DNA of 18,901 bases, taken from DAIPHL01 sp036771375. Its GTDB lineage: Bacteria; Synergistota; Synergistia; Synergistales; Synergistaceae. The notes beneath the pieces were generated by a model. The model ran no database searches and had not been told where the DNA came from. It saw only the letters and a program-made list of their open reading frames with translations. A program made the position numbers and the translations under genes. The stretch spans positions 1 through 18,901 of the forward strand of contig DAIPHL010000025.1 of the NCBI GenBank assembly GCA_036771375.1, given 5' to 3'. This document shows, piece by piece, positions 7,014-14,721 of this stretch. Positions within the stretch are counted from its first letter, which is position 1; each line of letters opens with the position of its first letter.

Positions 7014-8285
7014 CTAAAATCTGACGAGAGAAGAGATGTCCGCCATCCGGCACCCCTCGTGAAGGCTCGCGACCCGCATCAGGAAGTTCAATTTGTCTAT
7101 TCTCTCTCCCGACCTCGGGCAACCGTTTTTGATGAACGAAACGTTCAGTCCGACGGCCAAATCCATCACGACGTCGCCGACCACGCCGCCCGAACGACCG
7201 GAGGGAATTGACAACAGTCCCCGTTCCCTCGCGAATTCGTGCGCTTCGAGCGCTTCCGTTATCGTACCGACCTGATTCGGTTTGAGGATGAACCCATCTA
7301 TGGAGTTGGACGCGTACGCACGTTCGAGACGCTCCCTGTTGGTCGCCGTGAAGTCGTCGGCGATGACCAGGGTCCTCTTCAAACGTTCGTGCGCCTTTTC
7401 GTAACCCTCCCAGTCGTTCTCGTCGAGGAGATCCTCGACGAACACGAAGTTTCGCCTTTCTGTGAGGTCCTTCGCGTAATCGACGAGTTCGTCCGACGTC
7501 AGTCTCCGTCCATGAAGGTAGTATGTCTTCGACGCCGCGTCGTACATCTCACTCGAGGCACAATCGAGCGAGAAGGCGCACTTGGACGTGTAGCCGCAGG
7601 CGTCGATGGCCTCCTCTATGAGGGAGAGGACCACGTCGGGATCCTCGGAGGGCGCCACCCAGCCGTACGATCTTCCGATCTCGGGTTCCCTCTTCGTATA
7701 CGCCTTGATCACCGGCCCGAGTTTTTGAAAGACCTTGACCGCGATCTCGACCGCTTCATCGATCGAGTCGGCTCCGTAGGGCATGACGATGAACTCGTTG
7801 AAAGCCTGGGTCATGCCGCCGTACCTTCCGCCGTTGACGACGTTGAAGGAGGGGACTGGGACACGTTTGACCGTCCCGCCGGCGATGTATTCATAGAGGG
7901 GTTGCCCCGCCTCTTCGGCCGCGGCGCGGAACGTCGCGATCGAGGTGCTGTATATCGCGTTGCCTCCGAGGTTGTGTTTGTCGTCTGTACCGTCGAGTTC
8001 GATCATGATCCCGTCTATTTCCGCCTGGTCGAAGACATCCTTGCCGACGAGGGCCGGCCCGATGATCTCGTTCACGTTTTTGACCGCCTTGTGAACGCTC
8101 ATTCCATCGTATTCCCGGGGATTCCCATCCCGCAGAACGAACGATTCGTACATGCCGACGGAACTCCCGGTGGGAGCGCTCCCCCTCCCCAGAGATCCAT
8201 TTTCCGTCAAGACGTCCACTTCGACCATGGGACGACATTTGCAATCGATCAGCTGTCTTGCCTTTACCTCTTTGATCTTCGCCAT
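7014..8285 (-). CDS. Divergent enolase paralogue with altered catalytic residues
   Basis: A 423-residue protein collinear with enolase: N-terminal capping domain and C-terminal barrel. Compared from memory with E. coli enolase it keeps the metal ligands (Asp241 in SLDCASSEM, Glu284 in FVEDLLDEN, Asp310/311 in ADDF), the Glu in FNEF (164), the base lysine Lys335 (ILKPNQVGT), Lys386, and Arg364-Ser365. It lacks the acid: GDEGG is replaced by GRSYGW (204-209). The active-site histidines are gone: GGEHADN becomes GGRYGGM (Tyr155), and SHRSGETED becomes SGRSGGVVGD (Gly363). The DSRGNPT motif is DCKCRPM. It can probably still form an enolate at a metal site, but is unlikely to be the housekeeping 2-phosphoglycerate dehydratase. 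It lies between the glycerate kinase (46 nt) and larA-like (35 nt) genes. GGAGG lies 13 nt upstream of the ATG. Confidence 0.88.
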   Translation of the reverse strand: MAKIKEVKARQLIDCKCRPMVEVDVLTENGSLGRGSAPTGSSVGMYESFVLRDGNPREYDGMSVHKAVKNVNEIIGPALVGKDVFDQAEIDGIMIELDGTDDKHNLGGNAIYSTSIATFRAAAEEAGQPLYEYIAGGTVKRVPVPSFNVVNGGRYGGMTQAFNEFIVMPYGADSIDEAVEIAVKVFQKLGPVIKAYTKREPEIGRSYGWVAPSEDPDVVLSLIEEAIDACGYTSKCAFSLDCASSEMYDAASKTYYLHGRRLTSDELVDYAKDLTERRNFVFVEDLLDENDWEGYEKAHERLKRTLVIADDFTATNRERLERAYASNSIDGFILKPNQVGTITEALEAHEFARERGLLSIPSGRSGGVVGDVVMDLAVGLNVSFIKNGCPRSGERIDKLNFLMRVASLHEGCRMADISSLVRF

Positions 8286-8331
8286 CTTTGGATCCGTACC
8301 TCCATCATCTTTCGGCGTCGGCTACCCGTCG

Positions 8332-9738
8332 CTATTTTTTGACCTCGGGGACGTACATCACATTGAAATCACACAGGTTCGTCCCCGTGTTGCCGGTGAA
8401 AACCGCGTCGCCCATTCGTTCGAGCGCCTCGTAACACGCATGGCCCCGGAGCGCGGCGTAAACGTCCACATTCTTTTCCAGGGCGGATCTGTAACTTTGG
8501 GAATCCGTGATCCCCCCCGCCACGCTCGTCGTCCCGTCCGTTCCCTCCGAGTCGATCGACAAAAGACAGGCGCCACTCGTCTTCGACGCGGATATCGCGA
8601 AGCTCAGGGTCTCCTCCTGGGAGGGACCGCCATGTCCGGTGATGGCATCGTTGTCCAGGATCTTCGTCGTGACTTCTCCCGACGCGAGAAGCACACAGGG
8701 CGCCTCGAAGGGATTACCGTACGTCTGTATTTCGCGGGCAAAAGAGGCGAAGATCGTCCCCGCGTCCCGGGCTTCTCCCTCCAGAAACGAGGTGACGATA
8801 AAGGCGGAATGCCCCATCTCCTCGGCGATCTCCTTCGCATATCGACAGGAATCGGGCAACGTATTGAGCATGAAGTACGTGTTGTGAGGAAAAGCCTTGG
8901 GCGTTTCGCCCTCCGGTCCGACGTTCATGATGTAATCGACGACGTTTCGGGGAAGCCTGTCCGCCACGTCGTAGTCACGAATGACGCGCCTTGCCTCGTC
9001 GAGAGTCGTTTGATCCGGCCCCATCGGCGTTCCCTTGTAATTCGCGTACGGAATCCGAATGTCTCCCGTTCCGGGCGAACCGACCGCATCGCTGATGCCG
9101 AAACCGATCAGCTCCGCCCCGCGCGCCTCGATGCGTTTTGCCAGCATCCCGCCGTTCATCTGAGATATATGCCTGCGTATCGAATTGATCTCGTAGATGT
9201 TGGCGCCGGATTTGAGCATCACGTCCGTGACGGCGATCTCGTCTTCGAGGGAGATCCCGTCGATGGGGCAGCTCATGAGAGCCGAGCTTCCGCCGCTGAT
9301 GACGACGATGAAAAGATCGTCCGACGTCGCGTTGTCCACGATATCCAATATGATCTTACAGGCGCGGTACCCCTCTTCGTTGGGAAGGGGGTGCCCCCCG
9401 ACATAGACTTCGGTTTTGTTGAACACGTCGGTCTTTTCCTTCACCTTGACGATCGCGATTCCTCTCGTGAGCTTCTCCCCGAGGACTTCGTCGACGGCCA
9501 TGGCCATGTGGTTGCATGCCTTTCCAGCTCCGAGGAGATAGACATTGCGCTTCTTCGAAAGATCCCACTGTTTCACGCCGATATGGAGAATATCGCCCTC
9601 GAGCTTCATGATGCTCTTGATCCGCTCTCTGGCGTCGAGGCGCTGCAGGGTTTTTTCCGTGATGTCGAGCACGATCCGCCTGGAGTCCACGTCGCCGTGG
9701 GACAACAGCGCATCGCGATTTTTTATCTTCTGCTGCAT
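8332..9738 (-). CDS. Glycerate 2-kinase, MOFRL type
   Basis: Phosphorylates D-glycerate with ATP, typically giving 2-phosphoglycerate, in the cytosol; used in serine, glyoxylate and sugar-acid catabolism. Seen: 468 residues, normal for the family. The N-terminal domain has GAGKA (70-74) and the SGGSSAL loop (148-154). The C-terminal MOFRL domain has ASGEVTTKI (351-359), GHGGPSQE (368-375), and a Ser/Gly-rich segment DSEGTDGTTSVAGG (395-408). Start: ATG at 9738 with GGGAGG 8 nt upstream. It is the first gene of the kinase-enolase-like-larA set, with a candidate promoter at 9801-9829. A neighbouring AraC-type regulator is the likely controller. Substrate could also be a related glycerate-like acid. 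Confidence 0.92.
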   Translation of the reverse strand: MQQKIKNRDALLSHGDVDSRRIVLDITEKTLQRLDARERIKSIMKLEGDILHIGVKQWDLSKKRNVYLLGAGKACNHMAMAVDEVLGEKLTRGIAIVKVKEKTDVFNKTEVYVGGHPLPNEEGYRACKIILDIVDNATSDDLFIVVISGGSSALMSCPIDGISLEDEIAVTDVMLKSGANIYEINSIRRHISQMNGGMLAKRIEARGAELIGFGISDAVGSPGTGDIRIPYANYKGTPMGPDQTTLDEARRVIRDYDVADRLPRNVVDYIMNVGPEGETPKAFPHNTYFMLNTLPDSCRYAKEIAEEMGHSAFIVTSFLEGEARDAGTIFASFAREIQTYGNPFEAPCVLLASGEVTTKILDNDAITGHGGPSQEETLSFAISASKTSGACLLSIDSEGTDGTTSVAGGITDSQSYRSALEKNVDVYAALRGHACYEALERMGDAVFTGNTGTNLCDFNVMYVPEVKK

Positions 9739-9800
9739 GTTTGATACCTCCCTGTGTGGTCTGTGGTTTGCACATGAAAGACAAACCCCAAAGTGAGCAT

Positions 9801-9829
9801 ACGCTAGAAAACATCCCCCGCAAAGTCAA
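9801..9829 (-). promoter_or_regulatory. Candidate promoter of the kinase-enolase-like-larA operon
   Basis: The minus strand has TTGACT (9829-9824), a 17-nt spacer and TAGCGT (9806-9801). The -35 is near consensus and the -10 is weak, as expected for an activator-dependent promoter. The predicted start is about 55 nt before the kinase ATG. A 6-bp inverted repeat (GGTTTG/CAAACC) lies between it and the gene, as does a short direct repeat TGTGGT-C-TGTGGT (plus strand, near 9755-9767). Confidence 0.4.
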
Positions 9830-9908
9830 CGAAAAAGGAAATATTCCGATAGAAGAGGGCAACATCGTGATGATTCGCCTCGGACGGCGTCGAGGACGTC
9901 GAGTGTCG

Positions 9909-10811
9909 TCAGCTCTCCTTTTTGACAAGTCGTTTCCTGTATTTCGTAGGGGTGCACCGTATCTCTTTCTTGAAACACTCCGTAAAATAGCTGCTCGATC
10001 CAAACCCCGCGCTCTGTGCGATCTCCGAAATACTCAGATCCGTCATTGTCAGCATTTTGACACTCTTGGAAATCCGATATTTCATCAGATAGGAAAAGGG
10101 CGTTATGTTCATGACGCGTTTGAACAGACGACAGCACTCCCCTTTGCTGATATGGTCGGAGCCGGCTATGTCGGCAAGGGAAATGGCCTCCATGTAGTTT
10201 TTGGAGATGAAATGAGTCAGCGTTTTTATCCTCTGCCGGTCGGATGTCGTCGCAGGAGCCGAGTGTATCAGAAGCTTCTCGTTGTTATGGACGATCAGGT
10301 ACCACATGTGCAGGATCAGCGAATACATCTCCACCTCGTGGCCGAACGGCCGAGCCGTGTATATGTTCGCCAGCTTTTTCAGTATCGTGCAGACCTCTCG
10401 CTGCCATGGTCGATTCTGAAGCGGCATCACCTGTATCGCGTTCGAAAACAGGATCGGATCGACATACGCGTGTTTCAGGAGACTGTCGGCATATCCATAA
10501 ATGATCTTCGGGTGGAAGTTGACACAGATATACACGCTGTCCCCCGCTTCCGTCGGCAACGCCTCGTGTAGACAGCCGCTGTTAAAGAATATCCCCTGCC
10601 CCGCGTCGATCAGAAACTCTCTGTCGGGCGTCTTAAAGAGAATCGTGCCCTTCGTGGCAAGAACCACCTGTATCTCATAATGCCAATGAAAGGCGATCGG
10701 GGCAGCTTTTGCGGAGACGAGCTGTTCGTCCATCGACATCGGAAAATCCTCGCTGCCGTGTTCCGTGAGTTCCTGAAGAGTACTGTCCGTCAAAATCGGC
10801 CTAAATTTCAT
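9909..10811 (-). CDS. AraC/XylS-family transcriptional regulator
   Basis: A 300-residue DNA-binding regulator. The N-terminal half has cupin features (FHWHYEIQVVLATKGT, then GQGIFFNSGCLHEA) typical of an effector-binding beta-barrel. The C-terminal hundred residues form the paired helix-turn-helix: ISLADIAGSDHISKGECCRLFKRV, then LSISEIAQSAGFGSSSYFTECFKK and the closing TPTKYRKRL. The ATG at 10811 is chosen because GGAG lies 8 nt upstream; a TTG at 10829 is less likely. It stands between the catabolic operon it faces (170 nt downstream, same strand) and the divergent ornithine-cyclodeaminase/TRAP arm, so it is the natural candidate to control both. The effector is unknown; a small carboxylate is a reasonable guess. 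Confidence 0.92.
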   Translation of the reverse strand: MKFRPILTDSTLQELTEHGSEDFPMSMDEQLVSAKAAPIAFHWHYEIQVVLATKGTILFKTPDREFLIDAGQGIFFNSGCLHEALPTEAGDSVYICVNFHPKIIYGYADSLLKHAYVDPILFSNAIQVMPLQNRPWQREVCTILKKLANIYTARPFGHEVEMYSLILHMWYLIVHNNEKLLIHSAPATTSDRQRIKTLTHFISKNYMEAISLADIAGSDHISKGECCRLFKRVMNITPFSYLMKYRISKSVKMLTMTDLSISEIAQSAGFGSSSYFTECFKKEIRCTPTKYRKRLVKKES

Positions 10812-10883
10812 ACTGGCATCTCCATACAACCTGAAGCGAAAAAAACCTCAACGCTGGTAATATTCCCGCGTAACAGGATACCA

Positions 10884-10899
10884 ACAAAAATTTTTTTGT
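10884..10899. promoter_or_regulatory. A/T palindrome in the divergent control region
   Basis: ACAAAAA-TT-TTTTTGT, 7-bp perfect arms, about 75 nt upstream of the AraC-type gene start and overlapping the candidate plus-strand -35. It may be a protein site or simply flexible upstream DNA. Confidence 0.3.
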
Positions 10900-10926
10900 G
10901 AACCCGGTGGTTAATATTCTTATAAA
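10896..10926 (+). promoter_or_regulatory. Candidate promoter for the ornithine-cyclodeaminase/TRAP operon
   Basis: TTGTGA (10896-10901), 19-nt spacer, TATAAA (10921-10926). The spacer is longer than ideal. It lies in the most AT-rich part of the 362-bp intergenic region and would give a leader of about 240 nt before the gene at 11174. Confidence 0.3.
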
Positions 10927-10957
10927 TCACGGAAATAATTTAATAGCAAGGAAGGGC

Positions 10958-10975
10958 ACAATTATCTATAATTGT
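10958..10975. promoter_or_regulatory. Perfect palindrome, candidate operator
   Basis: ACAATTAT-CT-ATAATTGT: 8-bp perfect arms around a 2-bp centre, about 30 nt downstream of the candidate -10. The position suits a repressor operator. Dimeric regulators (MarR- or GntR-like) prefer such symmetric sites; AraC-family proteins usually bind direct repeats, so a second regulator is possible. Confidence 0.45.
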
Positions 10976-11173
10976 CTGGAAATTTAGGTACAAATTAAAG
11001 AATCCTAGTATCGGGGTTTTCCGGTTCGTCGCAGTTCCACTTTAACTCCGTGCTTTGAGGTTTCCAGAAACTCGGAAGGGGGGTGTACGGCCTTCTGGTG
11101 ATTCAAGCGGAAAGAAACTCGAGACGTTTTCTGCACTTCGTGAAAAGGCGGTTTTTCAAAGGAGAGATTTCAA

Positions 11174-12295
11174 ATGGGTAACAAAATCGAATTTGTATAT
11201 CTTTCGGAGCCCGATACGTTAAAACTCGGAATCACGGATGCCCCGGTATGGGTCGACGTGTGCGAGGAAGTGTTCGAGCTCCTCGCCAAGGGCGATTACC
11301 TGATGGGCGGCTCCAATCACAACAGCCACGGAATGGGCATCATCTTCCCCAAGGAGTCTCTGTTCCCCAACATGCCCGTCGCGGGACCGGACAGAAGGTT
11401 TTTCGCGATGCCGGCATACCTCGGCGGACGGTTCGACGTATGCGGAAACAAGTGGTACGGGTCGAACGCGGCGAACACGTCGAAAGGGCTTCCGAGATCG
11501 ATTCTGACGATGCTCATCAACGACAAGGACACCGGAGCCCCGCTCTGTCACATGTCCGCGAACGTTCTCAGCGCGACGAGAACGGGTGCCATCCCCGGCG
11601 TGGCGGCACGACACCTCGCCCGCAAGGATTCCGAGGTCTGCGCCGTCGTGGGTTGTGGCCCGATCAATAAATCGTGCTTTCGCCATATCGTCACGCAGGC
11701 CCCGAAACTGAAGAAAGCGATCTGTTACGACATATTTCCCGAAAAGGCGCAGGCTTTCGCGGACTGGGCCAAAGAAGAGTGCGGAATTGAAGCGCTCGCG
11801 ATGTCCGACCTCCCCGGCGCCCTGAAGGACGCGGATATGGTTTCCGTCGCCGCGTCCCGCCTCAAACCCCTTCACATCGAGAGCAAATGGATCAAAAAGG
11901 GAGCGCTGGTGATGCTTTCGGGACCGGCGAACGGCGACGAGGCCTTCTGGACCGGCAGTAAAATCGTGTACGACAACATCAAACTGCACGAAGCCTATGT
12001 CGAAGAGGCCTGCGCATCCCCGGACAAAGCGGCTTATTATGCGAGCGTAATAGGCGGACCGATCTACACCCTGATCGACGCCGGCAAACTGAAGGGGCTC
12101 GAGGAGTCGACGGACATCGGCAACGTGATACTCGGCAAAAAACCGGGCAGGACGAGCGACGAGGAAACGATCATCTTCGTCGCCTGTGGCATGGCGGTAT
12201 TCGACGTCGCATGTGGATTCGAGCTCTATCAGCGGGCTCTCAAACAAGGTGTCGGACAAAAACTTCTGCTGTGGGATGAGCCGTACATCAGATAG
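11174..12295 (+). CDS. Ornithine cyclodeaminase / mu-crystallin family protein (tyramine oxidase subunit B-like)
   Basis: A 373-residue NAD(P)-binding protein of the ornithine cyclodeaminase/mu-crystallin superfamily, whose members deaminate ornithine or reduce or oxidise small imino and amino acids. Seen: Lys93 in GNKWYGSN at the substrate-site position of the family, SATRTGAIPG (133-142), and a Rossmann glycine motif VVGCGPINKS (158-167). The N-terminal block GGSNHNSHG and AGPDRRFFAMPAYLGG match a subgroup that databases label tyramine oxidase subunit B; I recall the label but know no firm biochemical basis, and no partner subunit is present here. Start: ATG at 11174 after AAAGGAGAG. First gene of the plus-strand arm, 30 nt before the TRAP permease, which suggests it acts on the imported substrate or its derivative. 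Confidence 0.85.
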   Translation: MGNKIEFVYLSEPDTLKLGITDAPVWVDVCEEVFELLAKGDYLMGGSNHNSHGMGIIFPKESLFPNMPVAGPDRRFFAMPAYLGGRFDVCGNKWYGSNAANTSKGLPRSILTMLINDKDTGAPLCHMSANVLSATRTGAIPGVAARHLARKDSEVCAVVGCGPINKSCFRHIVTQAPKLKKAICYDIFPEKAQAFADWAKEECGIEALAMSDLPGALKDADMVSVAASRLKPLHIESKWIKKGALVMLSGPANGDEAFWTGSKIVYDNIKLHEAYVEEACASPDKAAYYASVIGGPIYTLIDAGKLKGLEESTDIGNVILGKKPGRTSDEETIIFVACGMAVFDVACGFELYQRALKQGVGQKLLLWDEPYIR

Positions 12296-12325
12296 ATCAC
12301 ATTCCCGCTTCGGAGGTGCACTTGC

Positions 12326-13600
12326 ATGGAGCTGACTGTGCTCGTCGTTTGTTTTCTCGTAATGATGGTGATCGGCGTCCCCATCGCGTACAACCTGATC
12401 ATCAGTTCTTTCGCATACATGATGGTGAGCGATTTTCCCCTGGTCATCATCGCACAGAAAATGTACGGAGGAATGAACAGCTTTTCCTTCCTGGCGGTGC
12501 CGTTTTTCGTCATTACCGGACAGCTGATGCTGAAAGGCAGACTGCTCGAATTGCTCATCGATTTCGTCAATGCGATGTTCGGCCGATTCAACGGCGCGAT
12601 CGCGATGGTGACGATCGGCGCCAGTCTTCTCATGGGTTCCATCGTCGGGCTTGCCGTCGCGGCCGCCGCGTCGCTCGGCGTATTCCTCATCCCGATGATG
12701 AAAAAAGAGGGATACTCCCCCGCTTTTTCCGCGGCGGTGATGTCGTCTGCGTCGTTGTTGGGTCCGATCATGCCGCCCAGCGTGCTGATGATTCTATACT
12801 GCCTCGCCGTAGGGAGGACCTCGATCGCAGGATTGTTCATGGCGGCCATCGTACCGGCACTTCTGATCTCCGGCGCACAGATTTTCGTGGCAAACCGCGT
12901 CGCCAAGAGACGGGGCTATGTAGCACACGGCAAGGTCGACACCAGGGAAAAGATCCGTGCGACGAAGGCGGCTTTCCCCGTCCTGATGCTGCCCGTCATC
13001 ATTCTCGGAGGGATCTTCAGCGGCGTTTTCACCATAACGGAAGCCTCCGCGGTGGCGGTTCTGTACAGCGGCATACTCGCCGTATTCGTCAACAAAACGG
13101 TGAAACTCAAGGACATCCCCGACATTTTCATCGACGCCGCCTCTACGACGGGATTGGTTCTTCTGCTCGCCGGAGCGGGGAGCGTCATGGCGTGGGCCAT
13201 CGCGAACGAACAGATCCTGAACCATATCATCGGCCCCCTCTCCACCCTCCCCTGGTGGGTTTTCCTGCTGCTTGTAAACATACTGCTTTTGGTGGTAGGT
13301 TGCTTTATGGACGACTACGCCTCGATCGTCATACTCGCGCCGATCATCGCGCCGGTGGCGTGGGAGCTCGGCATCGATCCCCTGCATATCGCGCTCGTCA
13401 TCTGCGTAAACCTGGTGGTTGGGCTGGCCACGCCGCCTTTTGGCATCACTCTTTTCATCACCAGTCCCATTGCGGGTGTAAAAATAGAAGAGACCGTACA
13501 CGAGGCCATACCGTTTCTGGTCGTGACGATCGGAGTTCTGCTGCTCGTCACATTTTTCCCGCAGGTCGTTCTCTTCCTGCCGAGACTGGCAGGTTATTGA
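12326..13600 (+). CDS. dctM: TRAP transporter large permease subunit DctM
   Basis: A 424-residue integral membrane protein with about a dozen hydrophobic segments, the ion-coupled translocation channel of a tripartite ATP-independent periplasmic transporter. Family landmarks are the N-terminal FLVMMVIGVPIAYNLI, SASLLGPIMPPS (near 150-162), TEASAVAVLYSG (about 240) and ATPPFGITLFI (about 370). GGAGG lies 9 nt before the ATG. It is 30 nt after the ornithine-cyclodeaminase-family gene and 42 nt before the binding protein. The order M-P-Q is less usual than P-Q-M. The coupling ion, usually sodium, cannot be read from the sequence. Confidence 0.95.
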   Translation: MELTVLVVCFLVMMVIGVPIAYNLIISSFAYMMVSDFPLVIIAQKMYGGMNSFSFLAVPFFVITGQLMLKGRLLELLIDFVNAMFGRFNGAIAMVTIGASLLMGSIVGLAVAAAASLGVFLIPMMKKEGYSPAFSAAVMSSASLLGPIMPPSVLMILYCLAVGRTSIAGLFMAAIVPALLISGAQIFVANRVAKRRGYVAHGKVDTREKIRATKAAFPVLMLPVIILGGIFSGVFTITEASAVAVLYSGILAVFVNKTVKLKDIPDIFIDAASTTGLVLLLAGAGSVMAWAIANEQILNHIIGPLSTLPWWVFLLLVNILLLVVGCFMDDYASIVILAPIIAPVAWELGIDPLHIALVICVNLVVGLATPPFGITLFITSPIAGVKIEETVHEAIPFLVVTIGVLLLVTFFPQVVLFLPRLAGY

Positions 13601-13642
13601 AAAACTCGTACTTTACACAAACCAGAGAGGAGCAAGAATGAA

Positions 13643-14683
13643 ATGAAAAAAGCAAGAAGATTCATCTCGGTCACAAGCATATGCCTCTTCGCGCTCATGA
13701 TTCTCACAGGCTGCGCGTTTGCCGATGGGAAGAAAGTGTCGATCCGAATTTCCGCGTGCAACTCGGAAAACCACCCACAGACGATCGGACTCAATCTCAT
13801 GAAGCGCTATGTCGAGGAAAAGACAAAGGGGAACGTCACCATCAAGATCTTCCCGAACAGCCAGCTCGGTTCGGAGGAAGAATCCCTCCAGCAGGTTCAG
13901 AGCGGTGCATTGGAGATGGCGACCGCATCCATCGGCCCGCTGACGACTTTCCAGAAAAAGTTCTACGTCCTGGATATCCCCTTCCTCTTCAACACATACA
14001 ACGAAGCGTGGATGGTCCTCGACAGCAAGGTCGGCGTTTCCCTGCTCGATTCGCTCGAGAAGTCCGGTTTGAAGGGACTCTGTTTCATGGAGAACGGCTT
14101 CCGGCACGTCACTTCTTCGGTGAAGCCGATCCAGTCGAAGGCCGATTTCAAAGGGCTCAAGATCAGAACCATGCAGGCTCCGATGCACGTCGAAAACTTT
14201 GCGAAGCTCGGGGCGAATCCCACCCCCGTGCCATGGTCCGAACTCTACCTGTCCATGCAGCAAAAAATCGTCGACGGACAGGAAAACCCCCTCGCGAACA
14301 TCTGGGATCTCAACATGTACGAGGTTCAGAAATATACTTCGCTGACATGTCACATCTACGACGCGATGCCGCTTGTGACCAATCTGAAGTGGTTCAACAA
14401 GCTCTCTCCCGAATACCAGAAGATCATCACGGTGGGAGCGATACTCGGACAGAACTACAGCCGTTTCGTCAACGCCGAACGTGAAGAGGCGATCAAGGAA
14501 AAACTCGCCCAAAAGGGCATGAAAGTGAACGAGCTCAGCAAGAAGGCCCGCGACGAGATCAAGGCCGCCGGTCAACCGGCGGTGATCGCGAAGGTCAAAA
14601 AAGAGCTCGGCGCGAAGGACGTCGACAACTTCATGACCGACATCAACAAGGTCAAAGCGGACATCCTCAAGGGCCTGAAATAA
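13643..14683 (+). CDS. dctP: TRAP transporter substrate-binding protein DctP
   Basis: A 346-residue periplasmic solute-binding protein. The N-terminus has a signal sequence (KKARR then a hydrophobic core) with a lipobox LTGC (Cys24), so it may be membrane-anchored; AFA-DG just after is also a possible signal peptidase I site. Family hallmarks are GFRHVTS (Arg154), GLKIRTMQAP (Arg175, the residue that usually grips the substrate carboxylate), PVPWSELYLSMQQKIVDGQENP, and a long C-terminal helix. It therefore probably binds a carboxylic acid. The start ATG at 13643 has GGAG upstream. An out-of-frame ATG-AAA-TGA begins 5 nt earlier. Confidence 0.95.
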   Translation: MKKARRFISVTSICLFALMILTGCAFADGKKVSIRISACNSENHPQTIGLNLMKRYVEEKTKGNVTIKIFPNSQLGSEEESLQQVQSGALEMATASIGPLTTFQKKFYVLDIPFLFNTYNEAWMVLDSKVGVSLLDSLEKSGLKGLCFMENGFRHVTSSVKPIQSKADFKGLKIRTMQAPMHVENFAKLGANPTPVPWSELYLSMQQKIVDGQENPLANIWDLNMYEVQKYTSLTCHIYDAMPLVTNLKWFNKLSPEYQKIITVGAILGQNYSRFVNAEREEAIKEKLAQKGMKVNELSKKARDEIKAAGQPAVIAKVKKELGAKDVDNFMTDINKVKADILKGLK

Positions 14684-14721
14684 AAACGACAAGGCGATTG
14701 TCCACCTGGGAGGAGACCGAA

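Noticed and set aside
6979..7122. N-terminal extension of the LarA-like protein
   Set aside because: It overlaps the end of the enolase-like gene and bears no LarA similarity.
5746..9744. Long plus-strand frames opposite larA-like, enolase-like and kinase genes
   Set aside because: Compositionally biased (Arg, His, Asp, Val) antisense shadows; the minus-strand genes are clear family members.
12316..13641. A 441-codon plus-strand frame overlapping dctM
   Set aside because: It is a +2-type shadow full of Arg and His, while the dctM frame gives a normal membrane protein with a good ribosome-binding site.
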